This document shows, piece by piece, positions 10,023 through 24,351 of a stretch of 64,000 bases of DNA. The DNA comes from Liolophura sinensis (lineage: Eukaryota; Mollusca; Polyplacophora; Chitonida; Chitonidae). The notes below the pieces were generated by a model. That model worked only from the letters and a program-made list of their open reading frames with translations. It ran no database searches and had not been told where the DNA came from. The DNA lies in contig NW_027017989.1 in assembly GCF_032854445.1 (NCBI RefSeq), positions 86,195 to 150,194 on the forward strand. The letters are read 5' to 3'. The translations under genes and the position numbers were made by a program. Within the stretch, counting starts at the first letter, position 1; every line of letters begins with the position of its first letter.

Positions 10023-13000
10023 ATGATGTCAAGATCACGTGCCCAGCAACGGTTCTTACTCCATGGAAACCAAGGAAATTTGCAATTTTTCAACAGCTGG
10101 AGATGCCTGGCCCAATTGCGCATCATTTGGCACCTTATTGATGTGGGTCAGTGTTCAATTGTACTTTTTACAGCGGATTGTATCAAGTACCTTTTGTTAT
10201 TTTTATATACAAATGGTGTGGTTTTTCTACATGTAGATAAAGACATTGAGTTTGTCTTCGACTTAGAAGTAAGACATATGCTGGGTGAGTTAAATGGGCT
10301 TGGCCCAAAGATTTGACGTCGTCTGGGCTACCGAAGGGCACATAACTTATAATGAAAAGTTGAATATAGTAATGACCAGTCGCGATTGTACATAGTTAAT
10401 GTAGCCGATTTCAATTCGCAAAAAGAACAGGCAAAAATCCAAAAGTAGAAAAACTGTTCCAATGCTGCTGGTAAGAGGCTAATCCGACGTATTTTGTGAC
10501 GAGAAAGCGAATGGTGGAAACCGCGTTGCTCTCCGACCAATACTTTTGGCTGTAGCCACAAATGAATAATCAATGATGTCAAGATCACGTGCCCAGAAAC
10601 GGTTCTTACTCCATGGAAACCAAGGAAATTTGCAATTTTTCAACAGCTGGAGATGCCTGGCCCAATTGCGCATCCTTTGGCACCTTATTGATGTGGGTCA
10701 GTGTTCAATTGTACTTTTTACAGCGGATTGTATCAAGTACCTTTTGTTTTTTTTATAGACAAATGGTGTGGTTTTTCTACATGTAGATAAAGACATTGAG
10801 TTTGTCTTCGACTTAGAAGTAAGACATTTGCTGGGTGAGTTAAATGGGCTTGGCCCAAAGATTTGACGTCGTCTGGGCTACCGAAGGGCACATAACTTAT
10901 AATGAAAAGTTGAATATAGTAATGACCAGTCGCGATTGTACATAGTTAATGTAGCCGATTTCAATTCGCAAAAAGAACAGGCAAAAATCCAAAAGTAGAA
11001 AAACTGTTCCAATGCTGCTGGTAAGAGGCTAATCCGACGTATTTTGTGACGAGAAATCGAATGGTGCAAACCGCGTTGCTCTCCGACCAATACTTTTGGC
11101 TGTAGCCACAAATGAATAATCAATGATGTCAAGATCACGTGCCCAGCAACGGCTCTTACTCCATGGAAACCAAGGAAATTTGCAATTTTTCAACAGCTGG
11201 AGATGCCTGGCCCAATTGCGCATCCGTTGGCACCTTATTGATGTGGGTCAGTGTTCAATTGTACTTTTTACAGCGGATTGTATCAAGTACCATTTGTTTT
11301 TTTTGATATACAAATGGTGTGGTTTTTCTACATGTAGATAAAGACATTGAGATTGTCTTCGACTTAGAAGTAAGACATTTGCTGGGTGAGTTAAATGGGC
11401 TTGGCCCAAAGATTTGACGTCGTCTGGGCTACCGAAGGGCACATAACTTATAATGAAAAGTTGAATATAGTAATGACCAGTCGCGATTGTACATAGTTAA
11501 TGTAGCCGATTTCAATTCGCAAAAAGAACAGGCAAAAATCCAAAAGTAGAAAAACTGTTCCAATGCTGCTGGTAAGAGGCTAATCCGACGTATTTTGTGA
11601 CGAGAAATCGAATGGTGCAAACCGCGTTGCTCTCCCACCAATACTTTTGGCTGTAGCCACAAATGAATAATCAATGATGTCAAGATCACGTGCCCAGCAA
11701 CAGCTCTTACTCCATGGAAACCAAGGAAATTTGCAATTTTTCAACAGCTGGAGATGCCTGGCCCAATTGCGCATCCTTTGGCACCTTATTGATGTGGGTC
11801 AGTGTTCAATTGTACTTTTTACAGCGGATTGTATCAAGTACCTTTTTTTTTTTTTATATACAAATGGTGTGGTTTTTCTACATGTAGATAAAGACATTGA
11901 GATTGTCTTCGACTTAGAAGTGAGACATTTGCTGGGTGAGTTAAATGGGCTTGGCCCAAAGATTTGACGTCGTCTGGGCTACCGAAGGGCACATAACTTA
12001 TAATGAAAAGTTGAATATAGTAATGACCAGTCGCGATTGTACATAGTTAATGTAGCCGATTTCAATTCGCAAAAAGACCAGGCAAAAATCCAAAAGTGGA
12101 AAAACTGTTCCAATGCTGCTGGAAAGAGGCTAATCCGACGTATTTTGTGACGAGAAATCGAATGGTGCAAACCGCGTTGCTCTCCGACCAATACTTTTGG
12201 CTGTAGCCACAAATGAATAATCAATGATGTCAAGATCACGTGCCCAGCAACGGCTCTTACTCCATGGAAACCAGGGAAATTTGCAATTTTTCAACAGCTG
12301 GAGATGCCTGGCCCAATTGCGCATCCTTTGGCACCTTATTGATGTGGGTCAGTGTTCAATTGTACTTTTTACAGCGGATTGTATCAAGTACCTTTTGTTT
12401 TTTTTTTTTATATACAAATGGTGTGGTTTTTCTACATGTAGATAAAGACATTGAGTTTGTCTTCGACTTAGAAGTAAGACATTTGCTGGGTGAGTTAAAT
12501 GGGCTTGGCCCAAAGATTTGACGTCGTCTGGGCTACCGAAGGGCACATAACTTATAATGAAAAGTTGAATATAGTAATGACCAGTCGCGATTGTACATAG
12601 TTAATGTAGCCGATTTCAATTCGCAAAAAGAACAGGCAAAAATCCAAAAGTAGAAAAACTGTTCCAATGCTGCTGGTAAGAGGCTAATCCGACGTATTTT
12701 GTGACGAGAAATCGAATGGTGCAAACCGCGTTGCTCTCCGACCAATACTTTTGGCTGTAGCCACAAATGAATAATCAATGATGTCAAGATCACGTGCCCA
12801 GCAACGGTTCTTACTCCATGGAAACCAAGGAAATTTGCAATTTTTCAACAGCTGGAGATGTCTGGCCCAATTGCGCATCCTTTGGCACCTTATTGATGTG
12901 GGTCAGTGTTCAATTGTACTTTTTACAGCGGATTGTATCAAGTACCTTTTGTTTTTTTTATATACAAATGGTGTGGTTTTTCTACATGTAGATAAAGACA

Positions 13001-13876
13001 TTGAGTTTGTCTTCGACTTAGAAGTAAGACATATGCTGGGTGAGTTAAATGGGCTTGGCCCAAAGATTTGACGTCGTCTGGGCTACCGAAGGGCACATAA
13101 CTTATAATGAAAAGTTGAATATAGTAATGACCAGTCGCGATTGTACATAGTTAATGTAGCCGATTTCAATTCGCAAAAAGAACAGGCAAAAATCCAAAAG
13201 TAGAAAAACTGTTCCAATGCTGCTGGTAAGAGGCTAATCCGACGTATTTTGTGACGAGAAATCGAATGGTGCAAACCGGGTTGCTCTCCGACCAATACTT
13301 TTGGCTGTAGCCACAAATGAATAATCAATGATGTCAAGATCACGTGCCCAGCAACGGTTCTTACTCCATGGAAACCAAGGAAATTTGCAATTTTTCAACA
13401 GCTGGAGATGCCTGGCCCAATTGCGCATCCTTTGGCACCTTATTGATGTGGGTCAGTGTTCAATTGTACTTTTTACAGCGGATTGTATCAAGTACCTTTT
13501 GTTTTTTTATAGACAAATGGTGTGGTTTTTCTACATGTAGATAAAGACATTGAGTTTGTCTTCGACTTAGAAGTAAGACATTTGCTGGGTGAGTTAAATG
13601 GGCTTGGCCCAAAGATTTGACGTCGTCTGGGCTACCGAAGGGCACATAACTTATAATGAAAAGTTGAATATAGTAATGACCAGTCGCGATTGTACATAGT
13701 TAATGTAGCCGATTTCAATTCGCAAAAAGAACAGGCAAAAATCCAAAAGTAGAAAAACTGTTCCAATGCTGCTGGTAAGAGGCTAATCCGACGTATTTTG
13801 TGACGAGAAATCGAATGGTGCAAACCGCGTTGCTCTCCGACCAATACTTTTGGCTGTAGCCACAAATGAATAATCA
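10023..13876 (+). repeat. Seven-unit F/Q block (units 19-25)
   Basis: Unit starts are 10023, 10573, 11123, 11674, 12224, 12778 and 13328 (550, 550, 551, 550, 554, 550, 549 bp). Units 19, 20, 24 and 25 have CGGTTCTT (F). Unit 19 has CATCATTTGG and CATATGCTGGG; unit 20 has CAGAAACGG and TATAGAC; unit 21 is a hybrid with CTGGCCC plus CATCCGTTGG. Unit 22 has CAACAGCTC (Q), GAAGTGAGAC and a 13-T run; unit 23 has AAACCAGGG and twelve T. Unit 24 has ATGTCTGG, CATATGCTGGG and a CCGGGTTG tail; unit 25 has TATAGAC and seven T. The distinctive order of units 21-24 returns at 61269-63471. Confidence 0.92.
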
Positions 13877-14978
13877 ATGATGTCAAGATCACGTGCCCAG
13901 CAACGGCTCTTACTCCATGGAAACCAAGGAAATTTGCAATTTTTCAACAGCTGGAGATGCCTGACCCAATTGCGCATCCGTTGGCACCTTATTGATGTGG
14001 GTCAGTGTTCAATTGTACTTTTTACAGCGGATTGTATCAAGTACCATTTGTTTTTTTTGATATACAAATGGTGTGGTTTTTCTACATGTAGATAAAGACA
14101 TTGAGATTGTCTTCGACTTAGAAGTAAGACATTTGCTGGGTGAGTTAAATGGGCTTGGCCCAAAGATTTGACGTCGTCTGGGCTACCGAAGGGCACATAA
14201 CTTATAATGAAAAGTTGAATATAGTAATGACCAGTCGCGATTGTACATAGTTAATGTAGCCGATTTCAATTCGCAAAAAGAACAGGCAAAAATCCAAAAG
14301 TAGAAAAACTGTTCCAATGCTGCTGGTAAGAGGCTAATCCGACGTATTTTGTGACGAGAAATCGAATGGTGCAAACCGCGTTGCTCTCCGACCAATACTT
14401 TTGGCTGTAGCCACAAATGAATAATCAATGATGTCAAGATCACGTGCCCAGCAACAGCTCTTACTCCATGGAAACCAAGGAAATTTGCAATTTTTCAACA
14501 GCTGGAGATGCCTGGCCCAATTGCGCATCCTTTGGCACCTTATTGATGTGGGTCAGTGTTCAATTGTACTTTTTACAGCGGATTGTATCAAGTACCATTT
14601 GTTTTTTTTGATATACAAATGGTGTGGTTTTTCTACATGTAGATAAAGACATTGAGATTGTCTTCGACTTAGAAGTAAGACATTTGCTGGGTGAGTTAAA
14701 TGGGCTTGGCCCAAAGATTTGACGTCGTCTGGGCTACCGAAGGGCACATAACTTATAATGAAAAGTTGAATATAGTAATGACCAGTCGCGATTGTACATA
14801 GTTAATGTAGCCGATTTCAATTCGCAAAAAGACCAGGCAAAAATCCAAAAGTGGAAAAACTGTTCCAATGCTGCTGGAAAGAGGCTAATCCGACGTATTT
14901 TGTGACGAGAAATCGAATGGTGCAAACCGCGTTGCTCTCCGACCAATACTTTTGGCTGTAGCCACAAATGAATAATCA
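13877..14978 (+). repeat. Two-unit block T'-Q (units 26-27)
   Basis: Unit starts are 13877 and 14428 (551 bp each). Unit 26 is T' (CTGACCC, CATCCGTTGG, CCATTTG, GATTGTC). Unit 27 is Q (CAACAGCTC) but shares CCATTTG, GATATAC and GATTGTC with T', so its second half is T'-like. It ends GTGGAAAAACTG and GCTGGAAAGAGG, leading into the M unit at 14979. The run T'-Q-M-Y-D is repeated from 23250. Confidence 0.93.
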
Positions 14979-17735
14979 ATGATGTCAAGATCACGTGCCC
15001 AGCAACGGCTCTTACTCCATGGAAACCAAGGAAATTTGCAATTTTTCAACAGCTGGAGATGCATGGCCCAATTGCGCATCCTTTGGCACCTTATTGATGT
15101 GGGTCAGTGTTCAATTGTACTTTTTACAGCGGATTGTATCAAGTACCTTTTGTTTTTTTTATATACAAATGGTGAGGTTTTTCTACATGTAGATAAAGAC
15201 ATTGAGTTTGTCTTCGACTTAGAAGTAAGCCATTTGCTGGGTGAGTTAAATGGGCTTGGCCCAAAGATTTGACGTCGTCTGGGCTACCGAAGGGCACATA
15301 ACTTATAATGAAAAGTTGAATATAGTAATGACCAGTCGCGATTGTACATAGTTAATGTAGCCGATTTCAATTCGCAAAAAGAACAGGCAAAAATCCAAAA
15401 GTAGAAAAACTGTTCCAATGCTGCTGGTAAGAGGCTAATCCGACGTATTTTGTGACGAGAAATCGAATGGTGCAAACCGCGTTGCTCTCCGACCAATACT
15501 TTTGGCTGTAGCCACAAATCAATAATCAATGATGTCAAGATCACGTGCCCAGCAACGGCTCTTACTCCATGGAAACCAAGGAAATTTGCAATTTTTCAAC
15601 AGCTGGAGATACCTGGCCCAATTGCGCATCCTTTGGCACCTTATTGATGTGGGTCAGTGTTCAATTGTACTTTTTACAGCGGATTGTATCAAGTACCTTT
15701 TGTTTTTTTTTGATATACAAATGGTGTGGTTTTTCTACATGTAGATAAAGACATTGAGTTTGTCTTCGACTTAGAAGTAAGACATTTGCTGGGTGAGTTA
15801 AATGGGCTTGGCCCAAAGATTTGACGTCGTCTGGGCTACCGAAGGGCACATAACTTATAATGAAAAGTTGAATATAGTAATGACCAGTCGCGATTGTACA
15901 TAGTTAATGTAGCCGATTTCAATTCGCAAAAAGAACAGGCAAAAATCCAAAAGTAGAAAAACTGTTCCAATGCTGCTGGTAAGAGGCTAATCCGACGTAT
16001 TTTGTGACGAGAAATCGAATGGTGCAAACCGGGTTGCTCTCCGACCAATACTTTTGGCTGTAGCCACAAATGAATAATCAATGATGTCAAGATCACGTGC
16101 CCAGCAACGGCTCTTACTCCATGGAAACCAAGGAAATTTGCAATTTTTCAACAGCTGGAGATGCCTGATACCAATTGCGCATCCTTTGGCACCTTATTCA
16201 TGTGGGTCAGTGTTCAATTGTACTTTTTACAGCGGATTGTATCAAGTACCATTTGTTTTTTTTGATATACAAATGGTGTGGTTTTTCTACATGTAGATAA
16301 AGACATTGAGTTTGTCTTCGACTTAGAAGTAAGACATTTGCTGGGTGAGTTAAATGGGCTTGGCCCAAAGATTTGACGTCGTCTGGGCTACCGAAGGGCA
16401 CATAACTTATAATGAAAAGTTGAATATAGTAATGACCAGTCGCGATTGTACATAGTTAATGTAGCCGATTTCAATTCGCAAAAAGAACAGGCAAAAATCC
16501 AAAAGTAGAAAAACTGTTCCAATGCTGCTGGTAAGAGGCTAATCCGACGTATTTTGTGACGAGAAATCGAATGGTGCAAACCGCGTTGCTCTCCGACCAA
16601 TACTTTTGGCTGTAGCCACAAATGAATAATCAATGATGTCAAGATCACGTGCCCAGCAACGGCTCTTACTCCATGGAAACCAAGGAAATTTGCAATTTTT
16701 CAACAGCTGGAGATGCCTGATACCAATTGCGCATCCTTTGGCACCTTAGTCATGTGGGTCAGTGTTCAATTGTACTTTTTACAGCGGATTGTATCAAGTA
16801 CCATTTGTTTTTTTTGATATACAAATGGTGTGGTTTTTCTACATGTAGATAAAGACATTGAGTTTGTCTTCGACTTAGAAGTAAGACATTTGCTGGGTGA
16901 GTTAAATGGGCTTGGCCCAAAGATTTGACGTCGTCTGGGCTACCGAAGGGCACATAACTTATAATGAAAAGTTGAATATAGTAATGACCAGTCGCGATTG
17001 TACATAGTTAATGTAGCCGATTTCAATTCGCAAAAAGACCAGGCAAAAACACAAAAGTGGAAAAACTGTTCCAATGCTGCTGGTAAGAGGCTAATCCGAC
17101 GTATTTTGTGACGAGAAATCGAATGGTGCAAACCGCGTTGCTCTCCGACCAATACTTTTGGCTGTAGCCACAAATGAATAATCAATGATGTCAAGATCAC
17201 GTGCCCAGCAACGGCTCTTACTCCATGGAAACCAAGGAAATTTGCAATTTTTCAACAGCTGGAGATGCCTGGCCCAATTGCGCATCCTTTGGCACCTTAT
17301 TGATGTGGGTCAGTGTTCAATTGTACTTTTTACAGCGTATTGTATCAAGTACCTTGTGTTTTTTTTTATATACAAATGGTGTGGTTTTTCTACATGTAGA
17401 TAAAGACATTGAGTTTGTCTTCGACTTAGAAGTAAGACATTTGCTGGGTGAGTTAAATGGGCTTGGCCCAAAGATTTGACGTCGTCTGGGCTACCGAAGG
17501 GCACATAACTTATAATGAAAAGTTGAATATAGTAATGACCAGTCGCGATTGTACATAGTTAATGTAGCCGATTTCAATAAGCAAAAAGAACAGGCAAAAA
17601 TCCAAAAGTAGAAAAACTGTTCCAATGCTGCTGGTAAGAGGCTAATCCGACGTATTTTGTGACGAGAAATCGAATGGTGCAAACCGCGTTGCTCTCTGAC
17701 CAATACTTTTGGCTGTAGCCACAAATGAATAATCA
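14979..17735 (+). repeat. Five-mer HOR, copy 1 (M-Y-D-D-P; units 28-32)
   Basis: Unit starts are 14979, 15529, 16081, 16633 and 17185 (550, 552, 552, 552, 551 bp). Markers in order: GCATGGCCC, GGTGAGG and GTAAGCC in unit 28; AAATCAATAATC before unit 29, then GATACCTGG; CTGATACC with TTATTCATG in unit 30; CTGATACC with TTAGTCATG in unit 31; CAGCGTATTG and CCTTGTG in unit 32. The tail of unit 32 carries CTCTCTGACC. It is adjacent to copy 2 with identical unit lengths. Confidence 0.97.
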
Positions 17736-20492
17736 ATGATGTCAAGATCACGTGCCCAGCAACGGCTCTTACTCCATGGAAACCAAGGAAATTTGCAATT
17801 TTTCAACAGCTGGAGATGCCTGGCCCAATTGCGCATCCTTTGGCACCTTATTGATGTGGGTCAGTGTTCAATTGTACTTTTTACAGCGGATTGTATCAAG
17901 TACCTTTTGTTTTTTTTATATACAAATGGTGAGGTTTTTCTACATGTAGATAAAGACATTGAGTTTGTCTTCGACTTAGAAGTAAGCCATTTGCTGGGTG
18001 AGTTAAATGGGCTTGGCCCAAAGATTTGACGTCGTCTGGGCTACCGAAGGGCACATAACTTATAATGAAAAGTTGAATATAGTAATGACCAGTCGCGATT
18101 GTACATAGTTAATGTAGCCGATTTCAATTCGCAAAAAGAACAGGCAAAAATCCAAAAGTAGAAAAACTGTTCCAATGCTGCTGGTAAGAGGCTAATCCGA
18201 CGTATTTTGTGACGAGAAATCGAATGGTGCAAACCGCGTTGCTCTCCGACCAATACTTTTGGCTGTAGCCACAAATCAATAATCAATGATGTCAAGATCA
18301 CGTGCCCAGCAACGGCTCTTACTCCATGGAAACCAAGGAAATTTGCAATTTTTCAACAGCTGGAGATACCTGGCCCAATTGCGCATCCTTTGGCACCTTA
18401 TTGATGTGGGTCAGTGTTCAATTGTACTTTTTACAGCGGATTGTATCAAGTACCTTTTGTTTTTTTTTGATATACAAATGGTGTGGTTTTTCTACATGTA
18501 GATAAAGACATTGAGTTTGTCTTCGACTTAGAAGTAAGACATTTGCTGGGTGAGTTAAATGGGCTTGGCCCAAAGATTTGACGTCGTCTGGGCTACCGAA
18601 GGGCACATAACTTATAATGAAAAGTTGAATATAGTAATGACCAGTCGCGATTGTACATAGTTAATGTAGCCGATTTCAATTCGCAAAAAGAACAGGCAAA
18701 AATCCAAAAGTAGAAAAACTGTTCCAATGCTGCTGGTAAGAGGCTAATCCGACGTATTTTGTGACGAGAAATCGAATGGTGCAAACCGGGTTGCTCTCCG
18801 ACCAATACTTTTGGCTGTAGCCACAAATGAATAATCAATGATGTCAAGATCACGTGCCCAGCAACGGCTCTTACTCCATGGAAACCAAGGAAATTTGCAA
18901 TTTTTCAACAGCTGGAGATGCCTGATACCAATTGCGCATCCTTTGGCACCTTATTCATGTGGGTCAGTGTTCAATTGTACTTTTTACAGCGGATTGTATC
19001 AAGTACCATTTGTTTTTTTTGATATACAAATGGTGTGGTTTTTCTACATGTAGATAAAGACATTGAGTTTGTCTTCGACTTAGAAGTAAGACATTTGCTG
19101 GGTGAGTTAAATGGGCTTGGCCCAAAGATTTGACGTCGTCTGGGCTACCGAAGGGCACATAACTTATAATGAAAAGTTGAATATAGTAATGACCAGTCGC
19201 GATTGTACATAGTTAATGTAGCCGATTTCAATTCGCAAAAAGAACAGGCAAAAATCCAAAAGTAGAAAAACTGTTCCAATGCTGCTGGTAAGAGGCTAAT
19301 CCGACGTATTTTGTGACGAGAAATCGAATGGTGCAAACCGCGTTGCTCTCCGACCAATACTTTTGGCTGTAGCCACAAATGAATAATCAATGATGTCAAG
19401 ATCACGTGCCCAGCAACGGCTCTTACTCCATGGAAACCAAGGAAATTTGCAATTTTTCAACAGCTGGAGATGCCTGATACCAATTGCGCATCCTTTGGCA
19501 CCTTAGTCATGTGGGTCAGTGTTCAATTGTACTTTTTACAGCGGATTGTATCAAGTACCATTTGTTTTTTTTGATATACAAATGGTGTGGTTTTTCTACA
19601 TGTAGATAAAGACATTGAGTTTGTCTTCGACTTAGAAGTAAGACATTTGCTGGGTGAGTTAAATGGGCTTGGCCCAAAGATTTGACGTCGTCTGGGCTAC
19701 CGAAGGGCACATAACTTATAATGAAAAGTTGAATATAGTAATGACCAGTCGCGATTGTACATAGTTAATGTAGCCGATTTCAATTCGCAAAAAGACCAGG
19801 CAAAAACACAAAAGTGGAAAAACTGTTCCAATGCTGCTGGTAAGAGGCTAATCCGACGTATTTTGTGACGAGAAATCGAATGGTGCAAACCGCGTTGCTC
19901 TCCGACCAATACTTTTGGCTGTAGCCACAAATGAATAATCAATGATGTCAAGATCACGTGCCCAGCAACGGCTCTTACTCCATGGAAACCAAGGAAATTT
20001 GCAATTTTTCAACAGCTGGAGATGCCTGGCCCAATTGCGCATCCTTTGGCACCTTATTGATGTGGGTCAGTGTTCAATTGTACTTTTTACAGCGGATTGT
20101 ATCAAGTACCTTGTGTTTTTTTTTATATACAAATGGTGTGGTTTTTCTACATGTAGATAAAGACATTGAGTTTGTCTTCGACTTAGAAGTAAGACATTTG
20201 CTGGGTGAGTTAAATGGGCTTGGCCCAAAGATTTGACGTCGTCTGGGCTACCGAAGGGCACATAACTTATAATGAAAAGTTGAATATAGTAATGACCAGT
20301 CGCGATTGTACATAGTTAATGTAGCCGATTTCAATAAGCAAAAAGAACAGGCAAAAATCCAAAAGTAGAAAAACTGTTCCAATGCTGCTGGTAAGAGGCT
20401 AATCCGACGTATTTTGTGACGAGAAATCGAATGGTGCAAACCGCGTTGCTCTCTGACCAATACTTTTGGCTGTAGCCACAAATGAATAATCA
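17736..20492 (+). repeat. Five-mer HOR, copy 2 (E-Y-D-D-P; units 33-37)
   Basis: Unit starts are 17736, 18286, 18838, 19390 and 19942, with the same length series as copy 1 and an exact offset of 2757 bp. The rare AAATCAATAATC, CCGGGTTG, TTATTCATG and TTAGTCATG marks all recur. By eye I found only two differences in 2757 bp: GCATGG against GCCTGG (15063/17820) and CAGCGTATTG against CAGCGGATTG (17338/20095). This is a recent tandem duplication of five monomers. Confidence 0.97.
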
Positions 20493-22147
20493 ATGATGTC
20501 AAGATCACGTGCCCAGCAACGGCTCTTACTCCATGGAAACCAAGGAAATTTGCAATTTTTCAACAGCTGGAGATGCCTGGCCCAATTGCGCATCCTTTGG
20601 CACCTTATTGATGTGGGTCAGTGTTCAATTGTACTTTTTACAGCGGATTGTATCAAGTACCATTTGTTTTTTTTTGATATACAAATGGTGTGGTTTTTCT
20701 ACATGTAGATAAAGACATTGAGATTGTCTTCGACTTAGAAGTAAGACATTTGCTGGGTGAGTTAAATGGGCTTGGCCCAAAGATTTGACGTCGTCTGGGC
20801 TACCGAAGGGCACATAACTTATAATGAAAAGTTGAATATAGTAATGACCAGTCGCGATTGTACATAGTTAATGTAGCCGATTTCAATTCGCAAAAAGACC
20901 AGGCAAAAATCCAAAAGTGGAAAAACTGTTCCAATGCTGCTGGAAAGAGGCTAATCCGACGTATTTTGTGACGAGAAATCGAATGGTGCAAACCGCGTTG
21001 CTCTCCGACCAATACTTTTGGCTGTAGCCACAAATGAATAATCAATGATGTCAAGATCACGTGCCCAGCAACGGCTCTTACTCCATGGAAACCAAGGAAA
21101 TTTGCAATTTTTCAACAGCTGGAGATGCCTGGCCCAATTGCGCATCCTTTGGCACCTTATTGATGTGGGTCAGTGTTCAATTGTACTTTTTACAGCGGAT
21201 TGTATCAAGTACCTTTTGTTTTTTTTTGATATACAAATGGTGTGGTTTTTCTACATGTAGATAAAGACATTGAGTTTGTCTTCGACTTAGAAGTAAGACA
21301 TTTGCTGGGTGAGTTAAATGGGCTTGGCCCAAAGATTTGACGTCGTCTGGGCTACCGAAGGGCACATAACTTATAATGAAAAGTTGAATATAGTAATGAC
21401 CAGTCGCGATTGTACATAGTTAATGTAGCCGATTTCAATTCGCAAAAAGAACAGGCAAAAATCCAAAAGTAGAAAAACTGTTCCAATGCTGCTGGTAAGA
21501 GGCTAATCCGACGTATTTTGTGACGAGAAATCGAATGGTGCAAACCGCGTTGCTCTCCGACCAATACTTTTGGCTGTAGCCACAAATGAATAATCAATGA
21601 TGTCAAGATCACGTGCCCAGCAACGGCTCTTACTCCATGGAAACCAAGGAAATTTGCAATTTTTCAACAGCTGGAGATGCCTGACCCAATTGCGCATCCT
21701 TTGGCACCTTATTGATGTGGGTCAGTGTTCAATTGTACTTTTTACAGCGGATTGTATCAAGTACCTTTTGTTTTTTTTGATATACAAATGGTGTGGTTTT
21801 TCTACATGTAGATAAAGACATTGAGATTGTCTTCGACTTAGAAGTAAGACATTTGCTGGGTGAGTTAAATGGGCTTGGCCCAAAGATTTGACGTCGTCTG
21901 GGCTACCGAAGGGCACATAACTTATAATGAAAAGTTGAATATAGTAATGACCAGTCGCGATTGTACATAGTTAATGTAGCCGATTTCAATTCGCAAAAAG
22001 ACCAGGCAAAAATCCAAAAGTGGAAAAACTGTTCCAATGCTGCTGGAAAGAGGCTAATCCGACGTATTTTGTGACGAGAAATCGAATGGTGCAAACCGCG
22101 TTGCTCTCCGACCAATACTTTTGGCTGTAGCCACAAATGAATAATCA
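20493..22147 (+). repeat. Three-unit block (units 38-40)
   Basis: Unit starts are 20493, 21045 and 21597 (552, 552, 551 bp). Unit 38 follows the CTCTCTGACC ending of the five-mer and then departs from it: it has CCATTTG, nine T then GATATAC, and GATTGTC, a combination not seen in other units. Unit 39 is P9. Unit 40 has CTGACCC with CATCCTTTGG and GATTGTC but CCTTTTG rather than CCATTTG, so it is a T'' hybrid. Confidence 0.92.
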
Positions 22148-24351
22148 ATGATGTCAAGATCACGTGCCCAGCAACGGCTCTTACTCCATGGAAACCAAGG
22201 AAATTTGCAATTTTTCAACAGCTGGAGATGCCTGGCCCAATTGCGCATCCTTTGGCACCTTATTGATGTGGGTCAGTGTTCAATTGTACTTTTTACAGCG
22301 GATTGTATCAAGTACCTTTTGTTTTTTTTATATACAAATGGTGAGGTTTTTCTACATGTAGATAAAGACATTGAGTTTGTCTTCGACTTAGAAGTAAGCC
22401 ATTTGCTGGGTGAGTTAAATGGGCTTGGCCCAAAGATTTGACGTCGTCTGGGCTACCGAAGGGCACATAACTTATAATGAAAAGTTGAATATAGTAATGA
22501 CCAGTCGCGATTGTACATAGTTAATGTAGCCGATTTCAATTCGCAAAAAGAACAGGCAAAAATCCAAAAGTAGAAAAACTGTTCCAATGCTGCTGGTAAG
22601 AGGCTAATCCGACGTATTTTGTGACGAGAAATCGAATGGTGCAAACCGCGTTGCTCTCCGACCAATACTTTTGGCTGTAGCCACAAATGAATAATCAATG
22701 ATGTCAAGATCACGTGCCCAGCAACGGCTCTTACTCCATGGAAACCAAGGAAATTTGCAATTTTTCAACAGCTGGAGATACCTGGCCCAATTGCGCATCC
22801 TTTGGCACCTTATTGATGTGGGTCAGTGTTCAATTGTACTTTTTACAGCGGATTGTATCAAGTACCTTTTGTTTTTTTTTGATATACAAATGGTGTGGTT
22901 TTTCTACATGTAGATAAAGACATTGAGTTTGTCTTCGACTTAGAAGTAAGACATTTGCTGGGTGAGTTAAATGGGCTTGGCCCAAAGATTTGACGTCGTC
23001 TGGGCTACCGAAGGGCACATAACTTATAATGAAAAGTTGAATATAGTAATGACCAGTCGCGATTGTACATAGTTAATGTAGCCGATTTCAATTCGCAAAA
23101 AGAACAGGCAAAAATCCAAAAGTAGAAAAACTGTTCCAATGCTGCTGGTAAGAGGCTAATCCGACGTATTTTGTGACGAGAAATCGAATGGTGCAAACCG
23201 CGTTGCTCTCCGACCAATACTTTTGGCTGTAGCCACAAATGAATAATCAATGATGTCAAGATCACGTGCCCAGCAACGGCTCTTACTCCATGGAAACCAA
23301 GGAAATTTGCAATTTTTCAACAGCTGGAGATGCCTGACCCAATTGCGCATCCGTTGGCACCTTATTGATGTGGGTCAGTGTTCAATTGTACTTTTTACAG
23401 CGGATTGTATCAAGTACCATTTGTTTTTTTTGATATACAAATGGTGTGGTTTTTCTACATGTAGATAAAGACATTGAGATTGTCTTCGACTTAGAAGTAA
23501 GACATTTGCTGGGTGAGTTAAATGGGCTTGGCCCAAAGATTTGACGTCGTCTGGGCTACCGAAGGGCACATAACTTATAATGAAAAGTTGAATATAGTAA
23601 TGACCAGTCGCGATTGTACATAGTTAATGTAGCCGATTTCAATTCGCAAAAAGAACAGGCAAAAATCCAAAAGTAGAAAAACTGTTCCAATGCTGCTGGC
23701 AAGAGGCTAATCCGACGTATTTTGTGACGAGAAATCGAATGGTGCAAACCGCGTTGCTCTCCGACCAATACTTTTGGCTGTAGCCACAAATGAATAATCA
23801 ATGATGTCAAGATCACGTGCCCAGCAACAGCTCTTACTCCATGGAAACCAAGGAAATTTGCAATTTTTCAACAGCTGGAGATGCCTGGCCCAATTGCGCA
23901 TCCTTTGGCACCTTATTGATGTGGGTCAGTGTTCAATTGTACTTTTTACAGCGGATTGTATCAAGTACCATTTGTTTTTTTTGATATACAAATGGTGTGG
24001 TTTTTCTACATGTAGATAAAGACATTGAGATTGTCTTCGACTTAGAAGTAAGACATTTGCTGGGTGAGTTAAATGGGCTTGGCCCAAAGATTTGACGTCG
24101 TCTGGGCTACCGAAGGGCACATAACTTATAATGAAAAGTTGAATATAGTAATGACCAGTCGCGATTGTACATAGTTAATGTAGCCGATTTCAATTCGCAA
24201 AAAGACCAGGCAAAAATCCAAAAGTGGAAAAACTGTTCCAATGCTGCTGGAAAGAGGCTAATCCGACGTATTTTGTGACGAGAAATCGAATGGTGCAAAC
24301 CGCGTTGCTCTCCGACCAATACTTTTGGCTGTAGCCACAAATGAATAATCA
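22148..24351 (+). repeat. Four-unit block E-Y-T'-Q (units 41-44)
   Basis: Unit starts are 22148, 22698, 23250 and 23801 (550, 552, 551, 551 bp). Unit 41 has GGTGAGG and GTAAGCC; unit 42 has GATACCTGG; unit 43 is T' and ends in GCTGGCAAGAGG, which I saw nowhere else; unit 44 is Q with CCATTTG and GATTGTC. Units 43-44 match units 26-27 (13877-14978). Confidence 0.93.
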
